A DNA stretch of 64,000 bases, from positions 2,046,001 through 2,110,000 of the forward strand of contig NZ_CP018151.1 of the NCBI RefSeq assembly GCF_001889265.1. The letters run 5' to 3'. Below are positions 1-10,558 of this stretch, in pieces. The translations under genes and the position numbers were made by a program. The notes under the pieces were generated by a model. That model made no database searches. It was given only the letters and a program-made list of their open reading frames with translations, and was not told the origin of the DNA. Position 1 is the first letter of the stretch. Each line of letters opens with the position of its first letter. The stretch is from Microbacterium sp. 1.5R. GTDB lineage: Bacteria > Actinomycetota > Actinomycetes > Actinomycetales > Microbacteriaceae.

Positions 1-36
1 GAGTTCCGCGACGCCGCACACGCGCTCGGCGCTCAT
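1..36 (-). CDS. Start of a third SUF-operon gene, probably a Rieske-type ferredoxin subunit (5' end only)
   Basis: Only the first twelve codons are in the window (MSAERVCGVAEL). The ATG overlaps the sufD stop codon in an ATGA arrangement, so translation is coupled to sufD. In related actinobacteria the gene after sufD encodes a small non-heme iron oxygenase ferredoxin-like (Rieske) protein, followed by sufC. The visible N-terminus is compatible with that family, but twelve residues cannot prove it. The product call rests on gene order. Confidence 0.45.
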   Translation of the reverse strand, partial: MSAERVCGVAEL

Positions 37-1238
37 GCGTTCACCTCGGCGAGCTCCGTCTCGATCGCGTCGAGCAGCTCGGTCTCCAGTGCCGGGATCC
101 CCAGGCGCTGAACGATGTCGGTGAGGAATCCGAGCACGACGAGTCGGCGCGCTTCCTCTTCGCTGATGCCGCGGGCCTGCAGGTAGAACAGCTGCTCGTC
201 ATCGAAGCGCCCCGTGGCGCTGGCGTGGCCGGCGCCGAGGATGTCCCCGGTCTCGATCTCGAGGTTCGGGATCGAGTCGGCGCGTGCACCCTCGGTGAGC
301 ACCAGGTTGCGGTTCGCCTCGTAGGAGTCGGTGCCCGTCGCATCGGCGCCGATGAGCACGTCGCCGATCCACACGCTGTGCGCTCCCTGCCCCTGGAGCG
401 CACCCTTGTAGAGCACGTCGCCCTTGGTGTGCGGGCCCTTGTGGTGCAGGTAGACCTGGCTCTCGAGGTGCTGCCCGGCATCGGCGTAGGACAGTCCGTA
501 GAGGTAGCCCTCGGATCCGGCGCCGGCGAGCTCGACGCTCGGGTTCACGCGCACGACTCCGCCGCCGAAGCTGATCACGAAGTGCTTGAGCGTGGCATCC
601 GCATCGACCCTGGCCTGATGCGCAGAGGTGTGCACGGCCTCGTCCTGCCACTGCTGCAGGCTGATGACAGTGAGCTTCGCGCCATCGCGGACGATGATCT
701 CGACGTTCTGCGAGTACTGCGCGGCTCCGGTGTGCTGGAGCACGACGGTGGCCGAGCTGTGCTCGAGGGCCTCGATCACGATGTGGGCATCGGCGCGCAG
801 TTCGGCGCCGAGGCCCTCGATCGAGACGAGGATCGGCTCAGCGACCTCTTCTTCGCGCGGGATGCGGATGTGCAGCGCCTCGGACGAGCCCTGCCAGGCG
901 ACGGCCGCCGTGATGTCCTCGGCCAGGAAGACCTCTCCGCGCGGGGCATCGCCCGCGGCGAGCGGTGCCGCCACGTACTTCTCGCCGTCACCGAACGAGT
1001 AGCGCACGCCCTCGGTTGGACCTGCCACCTCGAAGAGGGCGGAGAGCTTGGCCACCGGAGTGTGCTTCCAGTTGACCTCGCGGCCGGTCGGCGAACCGAA
1101 GTCGGCGGGTTCGAAGGAGTGCGGACGCTCCGAGCGGGTCTGCACCGGGACGAATCCGGCATCCGAGACCTGAGCTGCGGGGTCGATGTGCGCGTTCGTG
1201 TGCTGCGCCTCGCTGGGCGCTGTCGTCGAGGCCGCCAT
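33..1238 (-). CDS. sufD: Fe-S cluster assembly protein SufD
   Basis: 401 residues, SufBD family. SufD is a scaffold subunit of the cytoplasmic SufBCD complex that builds Fe-S clusters. The N-terminal 140 residues are variable. The C-terminal half is the beta-helix core typical of the family and ends in the conserved stretch GHASATGRFDDEQLFYLQAR (about residues 335-355), which carries the histidine implicated in cluster assembly. It lies directly after sufB with no gap (sufB stop and sufD start are adjacent) and overlaps the next gene by four bases, so this is one operon. Start ATG at 1238 is supported by operon spacing. Confidence 0.95.
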   Translation of the reverse strand: MAASTTAPSEAQHTNAHIDPAAQVSDAGFVPVQTRSERPHSFEPADFGSPTGREVNWKHTPVAKLSALFEVAGPTEGVRYSFGDGEKYVAAPLAAGDAPRGEVFLAEDITAAVAWQGSSEALHIRIPREEEVAEPILVSIEGLGAELRADAHIVIEALEHSSATVVLQHTGAAQYSQNVEIIVRDGAKLTVISLQQWQDEAVHTSAHQARVDADATLKHFVISFGGGVVRVNPSVELAGAGSEGYLYGLSYADAGQHLESQVYLHHKGPHTKGDVLYKGALQGQGAHSVWIGDVLIGADATGTDSYEANRNLVLTEGARADSIPNLEIETGDILGAGHASATGRFDDEQLFYLQARGISEEEARRLVVLGFLTDIVQRLGIPALETELLDAIETELAEVNA

Positions 1239-2660
1239 TTAGCCGACCGATCCTTCCATGCCCATTTCGATGAGCTTGTTCAATTCCATCGCGTACTCCA
1301 TGGGCAGTTCGCGCGCGATCGGCTCGATGAAGCCGCGCACGATCATCGCCATCGCCTCGTCCTCGGGCATGCCGCGGGACTGCAGGTAGAAGAGCTGCTC
1401 CTCGCTGACCTTCGAGACGGTGGCCTCGTGGCCCAGCTGCACGTCGTCGACCCGGATGTCGATGGCCGGGTATGTGTCGGAGCGCGATTTCGTGTCCACC
1501 AGCAGCGCGTCGCAGCGCACGGTGTTCGCGGAGTGGTGCGCGTTCGCGTCCACCCTCACCTCGCCGCGGTATCCCGCACGTCCACCGCCACGGGCGATCG
1601 ACTTGGAGACGATCGACGACTGCGTGTACGGAGCCATGTGGATCATCTTCGCGCCGGCATCCTGGTGCTGGCCGGGACCCGCGAAGGCGACCGAGAGGGT
1701 CTCGCCCTTGGCGTGCTCGCCCATCAGGTAGATCGACGGGTACTTCATCGTCACCTTGGAGCCGATGTTGCCGTCGACCCACTCCATCGTCGCGCCCTCA
1801 TGGGCGACGGCTCGCTTGGTGACGAGGTTGTAGACGTTGTTCGACCAGTTCTGGATCGTCGTGTACCGAACGCGGGCGTTCTTCTTCACGATGATCTCGA
1901 CGACGGCCGAGTGCAGCGAGTCCGACTTGTAGATCGGAGCGGTGCAGCCCTCGATGTAGTGGACGTAGCTGTCCTCGTCGGCGATGATCAGGGTCCGCTC
2001 GAACTGGCCCATGTTCTCGGTGTTGATGCGGAAGTACGCCTGCAGCGGGATCTCGACGTGCACGCCCTTGGGGACGTAGACGAACGAACCTCCCGACCAC
2101 ACGGCTGTGTTGAGCGCGGCGAACTTGTTGTCGCCGGCCGGGATCACGGTGCCGAAGTACTCCTCGAAGAACTCGGGGTGCTCGCGGAGCGCGGTGTCGG
2201 TGTCCATGAAGATGACGCCCTGCTCCTCCAGATCCTCGCGGATCTGGTGGTAGACGACCTCGGACTCGTACTGCGCTGCGACGCCGGCGACGAGGCGCTG
2301 ACGCTCGGCCTCGGGGATGCCGAGGCGCTCGTACGTCTCGCGGATCTCAGCCGGGAGATCCTCCCAGGACTGGGCCTGCTTCTCGGTCGAGCGCACGAAG
2401 TACTTGATGTTGTCGAAGTCGATCTCGCTGAGGTCTGCACCCCAGGTCGGCATCGGCTTGCGACCGAAGAGCTGATAGCCCTTGAGTCGGGTCTTCAGCA
2501 TCCATTCGGGCTCGTGCTTGAGCGCCGAGATCCCGCGGACCACCTCTTCGGAGATACCGCGCTTGGCGATGGCTCCGGCGGCATCTTCGTCATGCCACCC
2601 GAATTCGTACACCCCCAGGCCGTCAAGCTCCGGGCGGTCGATCAGCACATCCGACATCAC
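1239..2660 (-). CDS. sufB: Fe-S cluster assembly protein SufB
   Basis: 473 residues, normal SufB length. SufB is the main scaffold of the SufBCD complex. Visible family marks are the conserved cysteine in [15 protein letters not shown] (about residues 230-245) and the C-terminal [17 protein letters not shown] segment shared with SufD. It is the first gene of the operon here. GAGGAGAG lies about eight bases before the ATG and fixes the start. No sufR-type repressor gene is next to it. The region upstream is shared with the divergent ctaA. Confidence 0.97.
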   Translation of the reverse strand: MMSDVLIDRPELDGLGVYEFGWHDEDAAGAIAKRGISEEVVRGISALKHEPEWMLKTRLKGYQLFGRKPMPTWGADLSEIDFDNIKYFVRSTEKQAQSWEDLPAEIRETYERLGIPEAERQRLVAGVAAQYESEVVYHQIREDLEEQGVIFMDTDTALREHPEFFEEYFGTVIPAGDNKFAALNTAVWSGGSFVYVPKGVHVEIPLQAYFRINTENMGQFERTLIIADEDSYVHYIEGCTAPIYKSDSLHSAVVEIIVKKNARVRYTTIQNWSNNVYNLVTKRAVAHEGATMEWVDGNIGSKVTMKYPSIYLMGEHAKGETLSVAFAGPGQHQDAGAKMIHMAPYTQSSIVSKSIARGGGRAGYRGEVRVDANAHHSANTVRCDALLVDTKSRSDTYPAIDIRVDDVQLGHEATVSKVSEEQLFYLQSRGMPEDEAMAMIVRGFIEPIARELPMEYAMELNKLIEMGMEGSVG

Positions 2661-2889
2661 ACACTCTCCTCACAGGTCCCAAACGGTGTCATCCGCCCCG
2701 ACACACCTGATCCCCGTCGAGTCTGCGGGAGCGGGTGCCGTTGGTGGGCCCTCATCACCGGCGCATCCATCGCGCCTAAACTGTTAGCGATGCTTCAGCG
2801 CGGTCAGCGCTCATCACAACAATCCGATTCTACAGGTTCCGCCTGAAGACAGGGCCGCTCGCCGTGTCCGGCGCGGTTCGGAGAGACTT
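2661..2889. promoter_or_regulatory. Divergent sufB/ctaA control region
   Basis: 229 bases with no substantial gene. On the minus strand TAGAAT (2827-2832) is a possible -10 for sufB and would give a leader of about 160 nt. On the plus strand TAAACT (2777-2782) is a possible -10 toward ctaA, and an 18-codon ORF starts eight bases after it at 2790. No convincing -35 boxes are visible. I recognise no riboswitch fold or known Fe-S operator. Confidence 0.4.
2790..2846 (+). CDS. Possible 18-residue leader ORF upstream of ctaA
   Basis: ATG at 2790 follows the -10-like TAAACT (2777-2782) by seven bases, so an mRNA starting there would be nearly leaderless. The frame runs 18 codons to a TGA at 2844-2846, 43 bases before ctaA. 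The peptide is polar (MLQRGQRSSQQSDSTGSA) and has no run of a regulatory amino acid. Whether it is translated or has any role is unknown. Short ORFs of this size are common by chance. Confidence 0.2.
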   Translation: MLQRGQRSSQQSDSTGSA

Positions 2890-3993
2890 ATGCCCGAGAC
2901 GACGATCTCCTCCCCCACGAACGCGGCAGCGTCGACGCATGCGATCCTCTGGGGACGAGCGCTTCGCGTCTTCGCCTGGCTCTCATTCCTCGCGCAGACC
3001 ATCATCATCGGCACCGGCGGTGCCGTGCGGCTGACCGGATCAGGCCTCGGATGCTCCGAGTGGCCGCTCTGCACGCCGGAGTCGCTCGTCCCGATCTATG
3101 CCGATCAGGGAATCCACGGCATCATCGAGTTCGGCAACCGCGTCATGACGGGTGTGGTCGGCGTCATCGCCCTCGCCGTCCTGCTGCTCGTGCTGGCGCG
3201 CACCGGGGGGAAGGCCACGGTGTTCTCGGCCCTCCGCTTCGCCGCCGCCGGAATCGTGGCGGCCGGGGTCGTGTTCTTCGTCTTCACGCTCGTCGACCTC
3301 CCCGCCACGCCCTTCGCGATGGCGGCTCTGCTCGTGACGGTCATCGCCGCCACGGTCAGATCGGTCAGGGTGACGACCGAAAGGCGGGATCTCGTCATCC
3401 TCGCCTGGGTCGTGCTGATCGGCGTCGTCGCGCAGGCTCTTGTGGGCGGCATCACGGTGCTCACGGGACTGAACCCCTTCATCGTCGGATTCCACTACGT
3501 GTCGTCCCTCCTCCTTGTGTGCGTGACCGCGGCCTTCCTGGTCAGGCTCTACGCCGCGCCCGGACCGCGTGAGCGCGCGGTGCCGACCTGGTTCGCGGCA
3601 CTGAGCCACATCACCGGTCTCGCCCTCGCCGTGACGATCCTGTTCGGCGTGCTGACCACCGGTTCCGGGCCGCACTCCGGCGACGCGGCCGTCGAGCGCC
3701 AGGGATTCGACGCCACGGTGCTCGCCCACGTGCACTCCTGGCCGGGATACATCCTCGCCGCGCTCGTCGTCACCTTGACGATCGCCGCGTGGGTCCTGCA
3801 CCTACGACCGCGCAGATGGCTGCTCGTGCTCGTGCTGGCGATCCTGGTGCAGGTCGGCGTGGGCGTGTGGCAGGCGCGCGAAGGCCTCCCGCCGGTGCTC
3901 GTGGGCATCCACATGGTGCTCGCCTCGCTGTCGGCGGCTGCGTACACCGTGGTGGTGCTGAACCTGAAGAAGCCGGCCGCTGCGGAGGCCTGA
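2890..3993 (+). CDS. ctaA: Heme A synthase (COX15/CtaA)
   Basis: 367 residues, an eight-helix membrane protein that oxidises heme O to heme A for cytochrome c oxidase. The first external loop carries the cysteine pair CSEWPLC (about residues 55-61). Histidines expected to bind heme are visible in FHYVSS, LAHVHSWPG and GIHMVLAS. In the helix-2 motif the usual histidine is asparagine (EFGNRV); I recall this as common in actinobacterial CtaA. GGAGAG six bases before the ATG sets the start. Heme O synthase (ctaB) is close by, converging. Confidence 0.95.
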   Translation: MPETTISSPTNAAASTHAILWGRALRVFAWLSFLAQTIIIGTGGAVRLTGSGLGCSEWPLCTPESLVPIYADQGIHGIIEFGNRVMTGVVGVIALAVLLLVLARTGGKATVFSALRFAAAGIVAAGVVFFVFTLVDLPATPFAMAALLVTVIAATVRSVRVTTERRDLVILAWVVLIGVVAQALVGGITVLTGLNPFIVGFHYVSSLLLVCVTAAFLVRLYAAPGPRERAVPTWFAALSHITGLALAVTILFGVLTTGSGPHSGDAAVERQGFDATVLAHVHSWPGYILAALVVTLTIAAWVLHLRPRRWLLVLVLAILVQVGVGVWQAREGLPPVLVGIHMVLASLSAAAYTVVVLNLKKPAAAEA

Positions 3994-4065
3994 CCCCGGC
4001 TGCGCACAGGGGATGCATAGCCCGGGCATCAGCGGCTCATCAGTTCGTCGTGCACCGTTGCGGAC

Positions 4066-4509
4066 ATGAACAAGTCATTGACACGCAGCATCGGCTTCTG
4101 GCTCCTCCTCGTGCTCTCGCTCGCTTCAGCGGGAGTGGGCGGGTGGCTGATCGCCGGCCAGGTCGGCACCATGACGAGCACTCTGCTCGACGGCACGGCG
4201 ACCGGCATCGAGGTCTACGTGGGGCAGTCGCTCGTCGTCGTCGGAGCCGCGCTTCTGGGCGCCGGCGTCATCGGCGTGCTGATCGCCGTCGGTCTGAGTG
4301 CGGTGCAGGCGCTCCTGCCTTCTCCTGCACCCGCAGTCGTCGGGCCGATCGACGGGACGAACGAGTCAGCTGAGGCGGATGAAGCCGACACCATCGACTC
4401 CGAGATCCCCGCGACAGCGGCGGACGACGAGCTGGTCGGCGACGCCGAGCAGGATCAGAACGGCAGCAGCGGGTCGACCGCGACGGCCACGAAGATCAGC
4501 GTCAGATAA
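4066..4509 (+). CDS. Small two-helix membrane protein of unknown function
   Basis: 147 residues. The first 90 contain two hydrophobic helices (about 8-29 and 52-85). The last 50 residues are acidic and proline/alanine-rich and look cytoplasmic and disordered. I recognise no family. The 3' end overlaps the converging ctaB gene by 55 bases, so its C-terminal tail is encoded opposite the ctaB C-terminus. Its position between ctaA and ctaB suggests a link to cytochrome oxidase biogenesis, but this is only an inference from location. Confidence 0.65.
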   Translation: MNKSLTRSIGFWLLLVLSLASAGVGGWLIAGQVGTMTSTLLDGTATGIEVYVGQSLVVVGAALLGAGVIGVLIAVGLSAVQALLPSPAPAVVGPIDGTNESAEADEADTIDSEIPATAADDELVGDAEQDQNGSSGSTATATKISVR

Positions 4510-5396
4510 GTGATCGAGGCGTGGAAGACTCGCATCGGCCGCGCCTCGTTGCCTCGCACCGCCTGGTTGTACAGGCGGTGCGACTCATAGATGAACCAGC
4601 CGCCGAACACCGCGGCGGAGACGCCGTAGACGAGGCCCATGTTCGCGATCGGGATCAGCAGCAGCGAGCAGGCGACGGTCGCCCAGGCATAGAGGATGAC
4701 CTGGAGGCCGACCTGTGAGGCGTTGCGGGTGACACCGAGCATGGGCACGTCGACGTCGTCGTAGTCGTCCTTGTACTTCATCGACAGCGGCCAGTAATGC
4801 GGCGGCGTCCAGAGGAAGATGAGCGCGAACAGGATGAACGCGGGCCAGTCGAGCGAGCCGGTGACGGCAGCCCAGCCGATGAGCACCGGGAAGCACCCGG
4901 CGATGCCGCCCCAGATGATGTTCTGCTCGGTGCGTCGCTTGAGGATCATCGTGTAGATGACGACGTAGAAGAAGATGGCGGATGCCGACAGCGTGGCCGC
5001 CAGCCAGTTCGTGGTGAACCACAGCCATACGGTCGAGACGACGGCCAGCGTCCAGGAGAAGATCAGCGCGCCTCGCGGGCTGATCTCGCCGGTCACCAGC
5101 GGACGGTTCTCCGTGCGATGCATGTGGGCATCGATGTCGCGGTCGAGGTACATGTTGAACGCCGCGGCCGAGCCGGCGCTCAGCGAGCCGCCGATCACGG
5201 TGGCCAGCACGAGCCACATGTCGGGAAGACCGCCCTGAGCGAGGAACATCACCGGGACGGTCGACACCAGCAGCAGTTCGAGGACGCGCGGCTTGGTGAG
5301 GGCGACGTACGCCTTCACGGTGCGACCGATGGACTTCTTCACAACGGTCTGATCAGACATCGTCGAGATCTCGATCGCCTCCTCCACACGCGTCAC
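4455..5396 (-). CDS. ctaB: Protoheme IX farnesyltransferase (heme O synthase)
   Basis: 313 residues, UbiA prenyltransferase family. It farnesylates heme B to heme O, the step before CtaA. About nine membrane helices are present. The substrate/Mg motif is [19 protein letters not shown] (about residues 82-100), and the second aspartate-rich loop is [12 protein letters not shown]. The start is uncertain: GTG at 5396, GTG at 5387 and ATG at 5360 are all in frame. A -10-like TAGACT on the minus strand (5410-5415) would start the mRNA just before 5396, favouring the longer forms. Confidence 0.95.
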   Translation of the reverse strand: MTRVEEAIEISTMSDQTVVKKSIGRTVKAYVALTKPRVLELLLVSTVPVMFLAQGGLPDMWLVLATVIGGSLSAGSAAAFNMYLDRDIDAHMHRTENRPLVTGEISPRGALIFSWTLAVVSTVWLWFTTNWLAATLSASAIFFYVVIYTMILKRRTEQNIIWGGIAGCFPVLIGWAAVTGSLDWPAFILFALIFLWTPPHYWPLSMKYKDDYDDVDVPMLGVTRNASQVGLQVILYAWATVACSLLLIPIANMGLVYGVSAAVFGGWFIYESHRLYNQAVRGNEARPMRVFHASITYLTLIFVAVAVDPLLPF

Positions 5397-5726
5397 GACA
5401 GCGTTTCCCAGTCTAGGGCACGCCGGGCGCAGGGCTCGCCCGCCCCGATGATCAGCGCTCCACCGACCCTCGCATCCGGGCTCCCGGGACGCGACGGGAT
5501 CGCGTTCCAGGACTCCTGATCCGCAGTTCCACCGCCCATCGGAAGCCTCGACGAAGGCATGGAATTACTGGACGGGCGGAGCGTTGTAAAGGGGGGTAAC
5601 GAGTCGAACCTCGGCGCTATGCTGAAATGACTCGCGCGTCCGGCGCACATCACAAACCCCTCCGTATCGTTGCGGACTGCGATCGTGCAATCCGGCGCTC
5701 TCGAACAGTTGCAGAAGGGCTTCACA
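5397..5726. promoter_or_regulatory. Intergenic region between ctaB and tkt with two outward promoters
   Basis: 330 bases without a gene. The left end holds the ctaB -10-like TAGACT (5410-5415, minus). The right end holds a candidate tkt -10, TATGCT (5618-5623, plus), giving a leader of about 97 nt before the tkt start at 5727. The middle (about 5430-5600) shows no repeats, hairpins or recognisable RNA element. Confidence 0.4.
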
Positions 5727-7823
5727 GTGTCGGAATTGCAGTGGGATGAGATCGACCGACGCGCGGTGGACACCGCGCGTCTTCTGGCTGCGGATGCCGT
5801 GGAGAAGGTCGGCAACGGCCACCCCGGCACCGCGATGAGCCTGGCTCCGGCCGCGTATCTCCTCTATCAGCGGGTGCTTCGTCACGACCCGGCCGACACC
5901 GACTGGCTGGGTCGTGACCGTTTCATCCTCTCGGTCGGACACTCCTCTCTCACCCAGTACGTGCAGCTCTACCTCGGCGGCTTCGGCCTCGAGCTCGACG
6001 ACCTCAAGGCACTGCGCACGTGGGGTTCCCTCACCCCGGGCCACCCCGAATACGGTCACACCAAGGGCGTCGAGATCACCACCGGCCCGCTGGGACAGGG
6101 ACTCGCTTCCGCCGTCGGCTTCGCCTACGCCGCCCGCTACGAGCGCGGCCTGTTCGACCCCGAGGCAGAGGCGGGCACCAGCCCGTTCGATCACTTCGTC
6201 TACGTGATCGCCGGTGACGGCGACCTCCAGGAAGGCGTCACCAGCGAGGCCTCCTCGCTCGCGGGCCACCAGGAGCTCGGCAACCTCATCGCGATCTACG
6301 ACTCCAACCAGATCTCGATCGAGGACGACACGAACGTCGCCTTCACCGAAGACGTCGCCAAGCGCTACGAGGCCTACGGCTGGCAGGTCCAGGTCGTCGA
6401 CTGGAAGAAGACCGGCGAGTACGTCGAGGACGTCGCCGAGCTCAACGCGGCGATCGAGGCCGCGAAGGGCGAGACCTCGAAGCCGTCGCTCATCATCCTG
6501 AAGACGATCATCGGCTGGCCCTCGCCCGGCAAGCAGAACTCCGGCAAGATCCACGGCTCCGCGCTCGGTGGCGACGAGCTCGCCGCAACGAAGAAGGTCC
6601 TGGGCTTCGACCCCGAAGAGCACTTCGCCATCGCCGACGACGTCATCGCCCACACCCGCGCACTCGCGGATCGCGCCGCGGAGACCCGCGCCGAGTGGCA
6701 GAAGTCGTTCGACACGTGGGCCGCGGCCAACCCTGAGCGCAAGGCGCTGCTCGACCGCCTCGAGGCGAAGCAGCTGCCAGCCGACATCACCTCGGCGCTC
6801 CCCGTCTTCGAAGGCGGCAAGGACGTCTCGACGCGTGCGGCCTCCGGTCAGGTCATCAACGCCCTCGCCGCCGAGCTCCCCGAGCTCTGGGGCGGATCGG
6901 CCGACCTCGCCGAGTCGAACCTCACCACGATCAAGGACTCGAAGTCCTTCATCCCCGCCGAGTGGTCGACCCACGAGTGGTCGGGCGACCCCTACGGCCG
7001 CGTGCTGCACTTCGGCATTCGCGAGCACGCCATGGGCGCCATCGTCAACGGCATCGTGCTGCACGGCCCGACGCGCGCCTTCGGCGGCACCTTCCTCATC
7101 TTCAGCGACTACATGCGCCCGCCGGTGCGTCTGGCCGCGCTGATGAACGTCCCCAGCATCTTCGTCTGGACTCACGACTCCGTCGCCCTCGGAGAAGACG
7201 GCCCGACGCACCAGCCCGTCGAGCAGATCGCGACGCTCCGCGCCATCCCGAACTTCACCCTGGTGCGTCCGGCTGACGCCAACGAGACCTCGGCCGCCTG
7301 GCTCGAGATCCTCCGACGCCACGAGGGCCCCACCGGCATCGCGCTGACCCGTCAGAACATCCCGGTGTTCGAGCGCGGCCAGGGTGCAGCCGACGGTGAC
7401 CTCTTCGCCTCGACAGACGGTGTCTCGAAGGGTGCATATGTGCTCGCCGAGGCGCCGAACGGCACCCCCGACGTGATCATCATCGCGACCGGGTCCGAGG
7501 TCCAGCTGGCGGTCGACGCCCGTGCGGCCCTGGCCGACGAGGGCGTCAACGTCCGCGTCGTCTCCGCTCCGTCGCTCGAGTGGTTCGACGAGCAGGACGA
7601 GGCATACCGCGAGTCGGTCCTGCCGAAGGCCGTCACCGCCCGCGTCTCGGTCGAGGCCGGCTCCGTCCTCAGCTGGCGCGGCATCGTGGGCGACCGCGGC
7701 CGTTCGGTCGGCATCGACCACTTCGGCGCCTCCGCCGACTACAAGACCCTGTTCCAGAAGTTCGGCATCACCACCGAGGCCGTCATCGCGGCCGCACGCG
7801 AGACCATCAAGGAGAACGCATGA
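5727..7823 (+). CDS. tkt: Transketolase
   Basis: 698 residues from GTG 5727. This start is chosen because AGAAGG lies about eight bases upstream and the next residues ([19 protein letters not shown]) are the usual family N-terminus; an ATG or GTG further upstream would add an atypical tail. It transfers two-carbon units between sugar phosphates using thiamine diphosphate. Motifs: [13 protein letters not shown] near residue 30, TPP-binding GDGDLQEG near 162 with the downstream asparagine in [18 protein letters not shown] and GIREHAMGA in the C-terminal half. First gene of the tkt-tal-pgi-zwf-opcA-pgl operon; its stop overlaps the tal start. Confidence 0.97.
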   Translation: MSELQWDEIDRRAVDTARLLAADAVEKVGNGHPGTAMSLAPAAYLLYQRVLRHDPADTDWLGRDRFILSVGHSSLTQYVQLYLGGFGLELDDLKALRTWGSLTPGHPEYGHTKGVEITTGPLGQGLASAVGFAYAARYERGLFDPEAEAGTSPFDHFVYVIAGDGDLQEGVTSEASSLAGHQELGNLIAIYDSNQISIEDDTNVAFTEDVAKRYEAYGWQVQVVDWKKTGEYVEDVAELNAAIEAAKGETSKPSLIILKTIIGWPSPGKQNSGKIHGSALGGDELAATKKVLGFDPEEHFAIADDVIAHTRALADRAAETRAEWQKSFDTWAAANPERKALLDRLEAKQLPADITSALPVFEGGKDVSTRAASGQVINALAAELPELWGGSADLAESNLTTIKDSKSFIPAEWSTHEWSGDPYGRVLHFGIREHAMGAIVNGIVLHGPTRAFGGTFLIFSDYMRPPVRLAALMNVPSIFVWTHDSVALGEDGPTHQPVEQIATLRAIPNFTLVRPADANETSAAWLEILRRHEGPTGIALTRQNIPVFERGQGAADGDLFASTDGVSKGAYVLAEAPNGTPDVIIIATGSEVQLAVDARAALADEGVNVRVVSAPSLEWFDEQDEAYRESVLPKAVTARVSVEAGSVLSWRGIVGDRGRSVGIDHFGASADYKTLFQKFGITTEAVIAAARETIKENA

Positions 7824-8932
7824 GCACCCCCACCGCAGACCTCGCAGCAGCCGGTGTCAGCATCTGGCTCGACGACCTGTCCCGCACCCGCATCTCGTCC
7901 GGCAACCTCGCCGAGCTGATCGAGTCGCGCAACGTGGTCGGCGTGACCACCAACCCGACGATCTTCGCGAACGCGATCACCGACAAGAACAACACCTCGT
8001 ACGACGCTCAGGTCACCGAGCTCGCAGCGTCGGGCGCCACGGCGGAAGAGGCCGTGTTCGCCGCGACCACGCAGGACGTCGCCGCCGCTCTCGACGTCTT
8101 CCGCCCCGTGTGGGAGAAGTCGGGCCACGTCGACGGCCGCGTCTCCATCGAGGTCTCCCCCGACCTCGCGCATGACACCGAGGGCACCGTCGCACAGGCC
8201 AAGCAGCTGTGGGCAAAGGTCGACCGTCCGAACCTGCTCGTGAAGATCCCCGCGACGAAGGCGGGCCTGCCTGCCATCACCGAGGCGATCGCATCGGGCA
8301 TCAGCGTCAACGTCACCCTGATCTTCAGCCTCGAGCGCTACGCCGAGGTCATCGACGCCTACCTCACCGGTCTCGAGCGCGCGCACAGCGCCGACTTCGA
8401 TCTGTCGAGCATCCACTCCGTGGCCTCGTTCTTCGTGTCGCGCGTCGACACGGAGACCGACAAGCGCCTCTCGGCGATCGGCACCGACGAGGCCGAGGCG
8501 CTCAAGAGCAAGGCAGGCCTCGCGAACGCGCGTCTCGCCTACGAGCTCTACGAGCAGAAGTTCGCCGAAAAGCGTGCGCAGGACCTCATCAAGCTGGGCG
8601 CCAACCCGCAGCGTCCGCTGTGGGCGTCGACCGGCGTCAAGGACCCGGCCCTGCCCGACACGCTCTACGTCACCGAGCTCGTGGCGAAGGACGTCGTCAA
8701 CACGATGCCGGAGAAGACCCTCGAGGCCACCTTCGACCACGGCGTCGTCACCGGCGACACGATCACGGGCGGCTACGACGAGGCTCGCGCCGTGTTCGCC
8801 GGTCTCGCCGACCTCGGCATCGACTTCACCGACGTCACCCAGGTGCTCGAGGACGAGGGCGTCGCCAAGTTCATCGACTCCTGGCACGATCTGCTGACGC
8901 AGGTGGCTGAGGGCCTCGAGGCTCAGCGATGA
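7820..8932 (+). CDS. tal: Transaldolase
   Basis: 370 residues, the longer actinobacterial form of transaldolase. It exchanges the dihydroxyacetone unit between sedoheptulose-7-phosphate and glyceraldehyde-3-phosphate. Motifs: [12 protein letters not shown] near residue 40 and the Schiff-base lysine in [15 protein letters not shown] (about 140-154). ATG at 7820 overlaps the tkt stop (ATGA) and has AAGGAG just upstream inside tkt. Its own stop overlaps the pgi start in the same way, showing translational coupling through the operon. Confidence 0.97.
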   Translation: MSTPTADLAAAGVSIWLDDLSRTRISSGNLAELIESRNVVGVTTNPTIFANAITDKNNTSYDAQVTELAASGATAEEAVFAATTQDVAAALDVFRPVWEKSGHVDGRVSIEVSPDLAHDTEGTVAQAKQLWAKVDRPNLLVKIPATKAGLPAITEAIASGISVNVTLIFSLERYAEVIDAYLTGLERAHSADFDLSSIHSVASFFVSRVDTETDKRLSAIGTDEAEALKSKAGLANARLAYELYEQKFAEKRAQDLIKLGANPQRPLWASTGVKDPALPDTLYVTELVAKDVVNTMPEKTLEATFDHGVVTGDTITGGYDEARAVFAGLADLGIDFTDVTQVLEDEGVAKFIDSWHDLLTQVAEGLEAQR

Positions 8933-10536
8933 CCTTTGCGATCCACGCCTCGGGCGCGGCTCGGGTCGCGATCGACGAGACGGTTCCCGCTCTCGTCCAC
9001 GACCTGGTCGCCTCGCGGGTGACCGGCGGCGACGCAGCCCTGTGGGGTCCCGCCGCCGAGTCCGAGGCGTCGATCCGCCTGGGCTGGGTCGAGGCGGTAT
9101 CCGTCTCGCGCCCCCTCGTCGCCGAGATCGTCGCCCTCCGCGCCGATCTGCACGCGAAGGGTGTGAACCGCGTGGTGCTCGCCGGCATGGGCGGCTCATC
9201 GCTCGCCCCCGAGGTGATCGCCCAGACCGCCGGTGTCCCGCTGACGATTCTCGACTCGACCGCGCCGAGCCAGGTGCTCGCCGCGCTCGACGAGGGCCTG
9301 GAGAACACCGTGCTGGTCGTCTCCTCGAAGTCCGGCTCGACCGTCGAGACCGACTCGCAGCGTCGCACTTTCGAGGCCGCGTTCCGCGACGTGGGCATCG
9401 ACCCGCTCGAGCGCATCATCGTCGTGACCGACCCGGGCTCGCCGCTCGACGTCTCCGCTCGTGAAGCCGGCTACCGCGTGTTCAACGCCGACCCGCACGT
9501 CGGCGGGCGGTACTCGGCCCTCACCGCCTTCGGCCTCGTACCGTCGGGGCTCGCGGGCGCTGACATCGCCGAGCTCCTCGACGAGGCCGAGGCCTCGCTC
9601 CTCGAGGTCGCCATCGACTCGGCCGACAACCCGGCACTCCGGCTGGCCGCGGCGATCTCCGCCACCACGCCGCGACGCGACAAGCTCGGTCTCATCACCG
9701 ACGGCACGCACATCAACGGGCTCCCCGACTGGATCGAGCAGCTCATCGCGGAGTCCACCGGCAAGGACAGCACCGGCATCCTTCCCGTCGTCCTGCTGCC
9801 CGTGTCGCCGGAGCTCGACTCCCGACCCGCCGATCTCCAGATCGTGCGGCTCGTCGACGACGCGAACGAGTTCCACCTGCGCGAACGTCACGAGGGCGAG
9901 ATCCTCGTCAGCGGTTCGCTGGGTGCGCAGCTCATCGTGTGGGAGTACGCGACCGCCATCGCCGGGTATCTGCTCGGCATCAACCCGTTCGACCAGCCCG
10001 ACGTCGAGTCGGCGAAGGTCGCCGCCCGTGGACTGCTGGATGCACGTCCCTCTCCGACGACACCGGCGTTCGTCGAGAACGGCGTCGAGGTCCGCGTCTC
10101 CGACCCCGCTCTCGCGGTGTCGGGAACCGTCGAGGGCGTGCTCGACGCGCTGTGGGCTGTGCTGCCGGAAGACGGCTACGTGTCGATCCAGGCATACGTC
10201 AACAGGCTCGACGTCCCGCAGCTGCAGGGTCTCCGCGAGCTCGTCGCCGCCGACTCCGGTCGGCCGACGACGTTCGGATGGGGACCCCGGTTCCTGCACT
10301 CCACCGGCCAGTACCACAAGGGCGGGCCGGCGCAGGGCGTGTTCCTGCAGATCCTGGAGCGCACGGATGTCGACCTCGAGATCCCCGAGCGCCCGTTCAC
10401 GTTCGGACAGCTCATCGAGGCACAGGCCGCCGGCGATGCCGGTGTCCTCGCCGAGCACGGCCGTCCGGTCGTCTCCCTGACGATCACCGATTCGTCGGCC
10501 GACGTCCTCACCCTCTTCGAAGCCGCACAGAAGTAA
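8929..10536 (+). CDS. pgi: Glucose-6-phosphate isomerase
   Basis: 535 residues. It interconverts glucose-6-phosphate and fructose-6-phosphate, joining glycolysis to the pentose-phosphate genes on either side. Sugar-phosphate-binding SIS motifs are seen in [12 protein letters not shown] (about 85-96) and [10 protein letters not shown] (about 128-137). The C-terminal half keeps the tightly conserved [11 protein letters not shown]. Being encoded between tal and zwf is the usual arrangement in this group. The start overlaps the tal stop by four bases. Confidence 0.95.
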   Translation: MTFAIHASGAARVAIDETVPALVHDLVASRVTGGDAALWGPAAESEASIRLGWVEAVSVSRPLVAEIVALRADLHAKGVNRVVLAGMGGSSLAPEVIAQTAGVPLTILDSTAPSQVLAALDEGLENTVLVVSSKSGSTVETDSQRRTFEAAFRDVGIDPLERIIVVTDPGSPLDVSAREAGYRVFNADPHVGGRYSALTAFGLVPSGLAGADIAELLDEAEASLLEVAIDSADNPALRLAAAISATTPRRDKLGLITDGTHINGLPDWIEQLIAESTGKDSTGILPVVLLPVSPELDSRPADLQIVRLVDDANEFHLRERHEGEILVSGSLGAQLIVWEYATAIAGYLLGINPFDQPDVESAKVAARGLLDARPSPTTPAFVENGVEVRVSDPALAVSGTVEGVLDALWAVLPEDGYVSIQAYVNRLDVPQLQGLRELVAADSGRPTTFGWGPRFLHSTGQYHKGGPAQGVFLQILERTDVDLEIPERPFTFGQLIEAQAAGDAGVLAEHGRPVVSLTITDSSADVLTLFEAAQK

Positions 10537-10558
10537 CAGCCAGGAGAATCCCCCACCG

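Noticed and set aside
225..2846. Very long open frame (over 870 codons) antisense to sufD and sufB
   Set aside because: Caused by GC-rich third positions of the sufBD genes. The translation is Arg/Asp/Val/His-rich with no motif, and the opposite strand encodes recognised proteins.
5565..7721. Long minus-strand open frame opposite transketolase
   Set aside because: Mirror frame of tkt with low-complexity Asp/Arg/Val composition; no ribosome-binding site or family resemblance.
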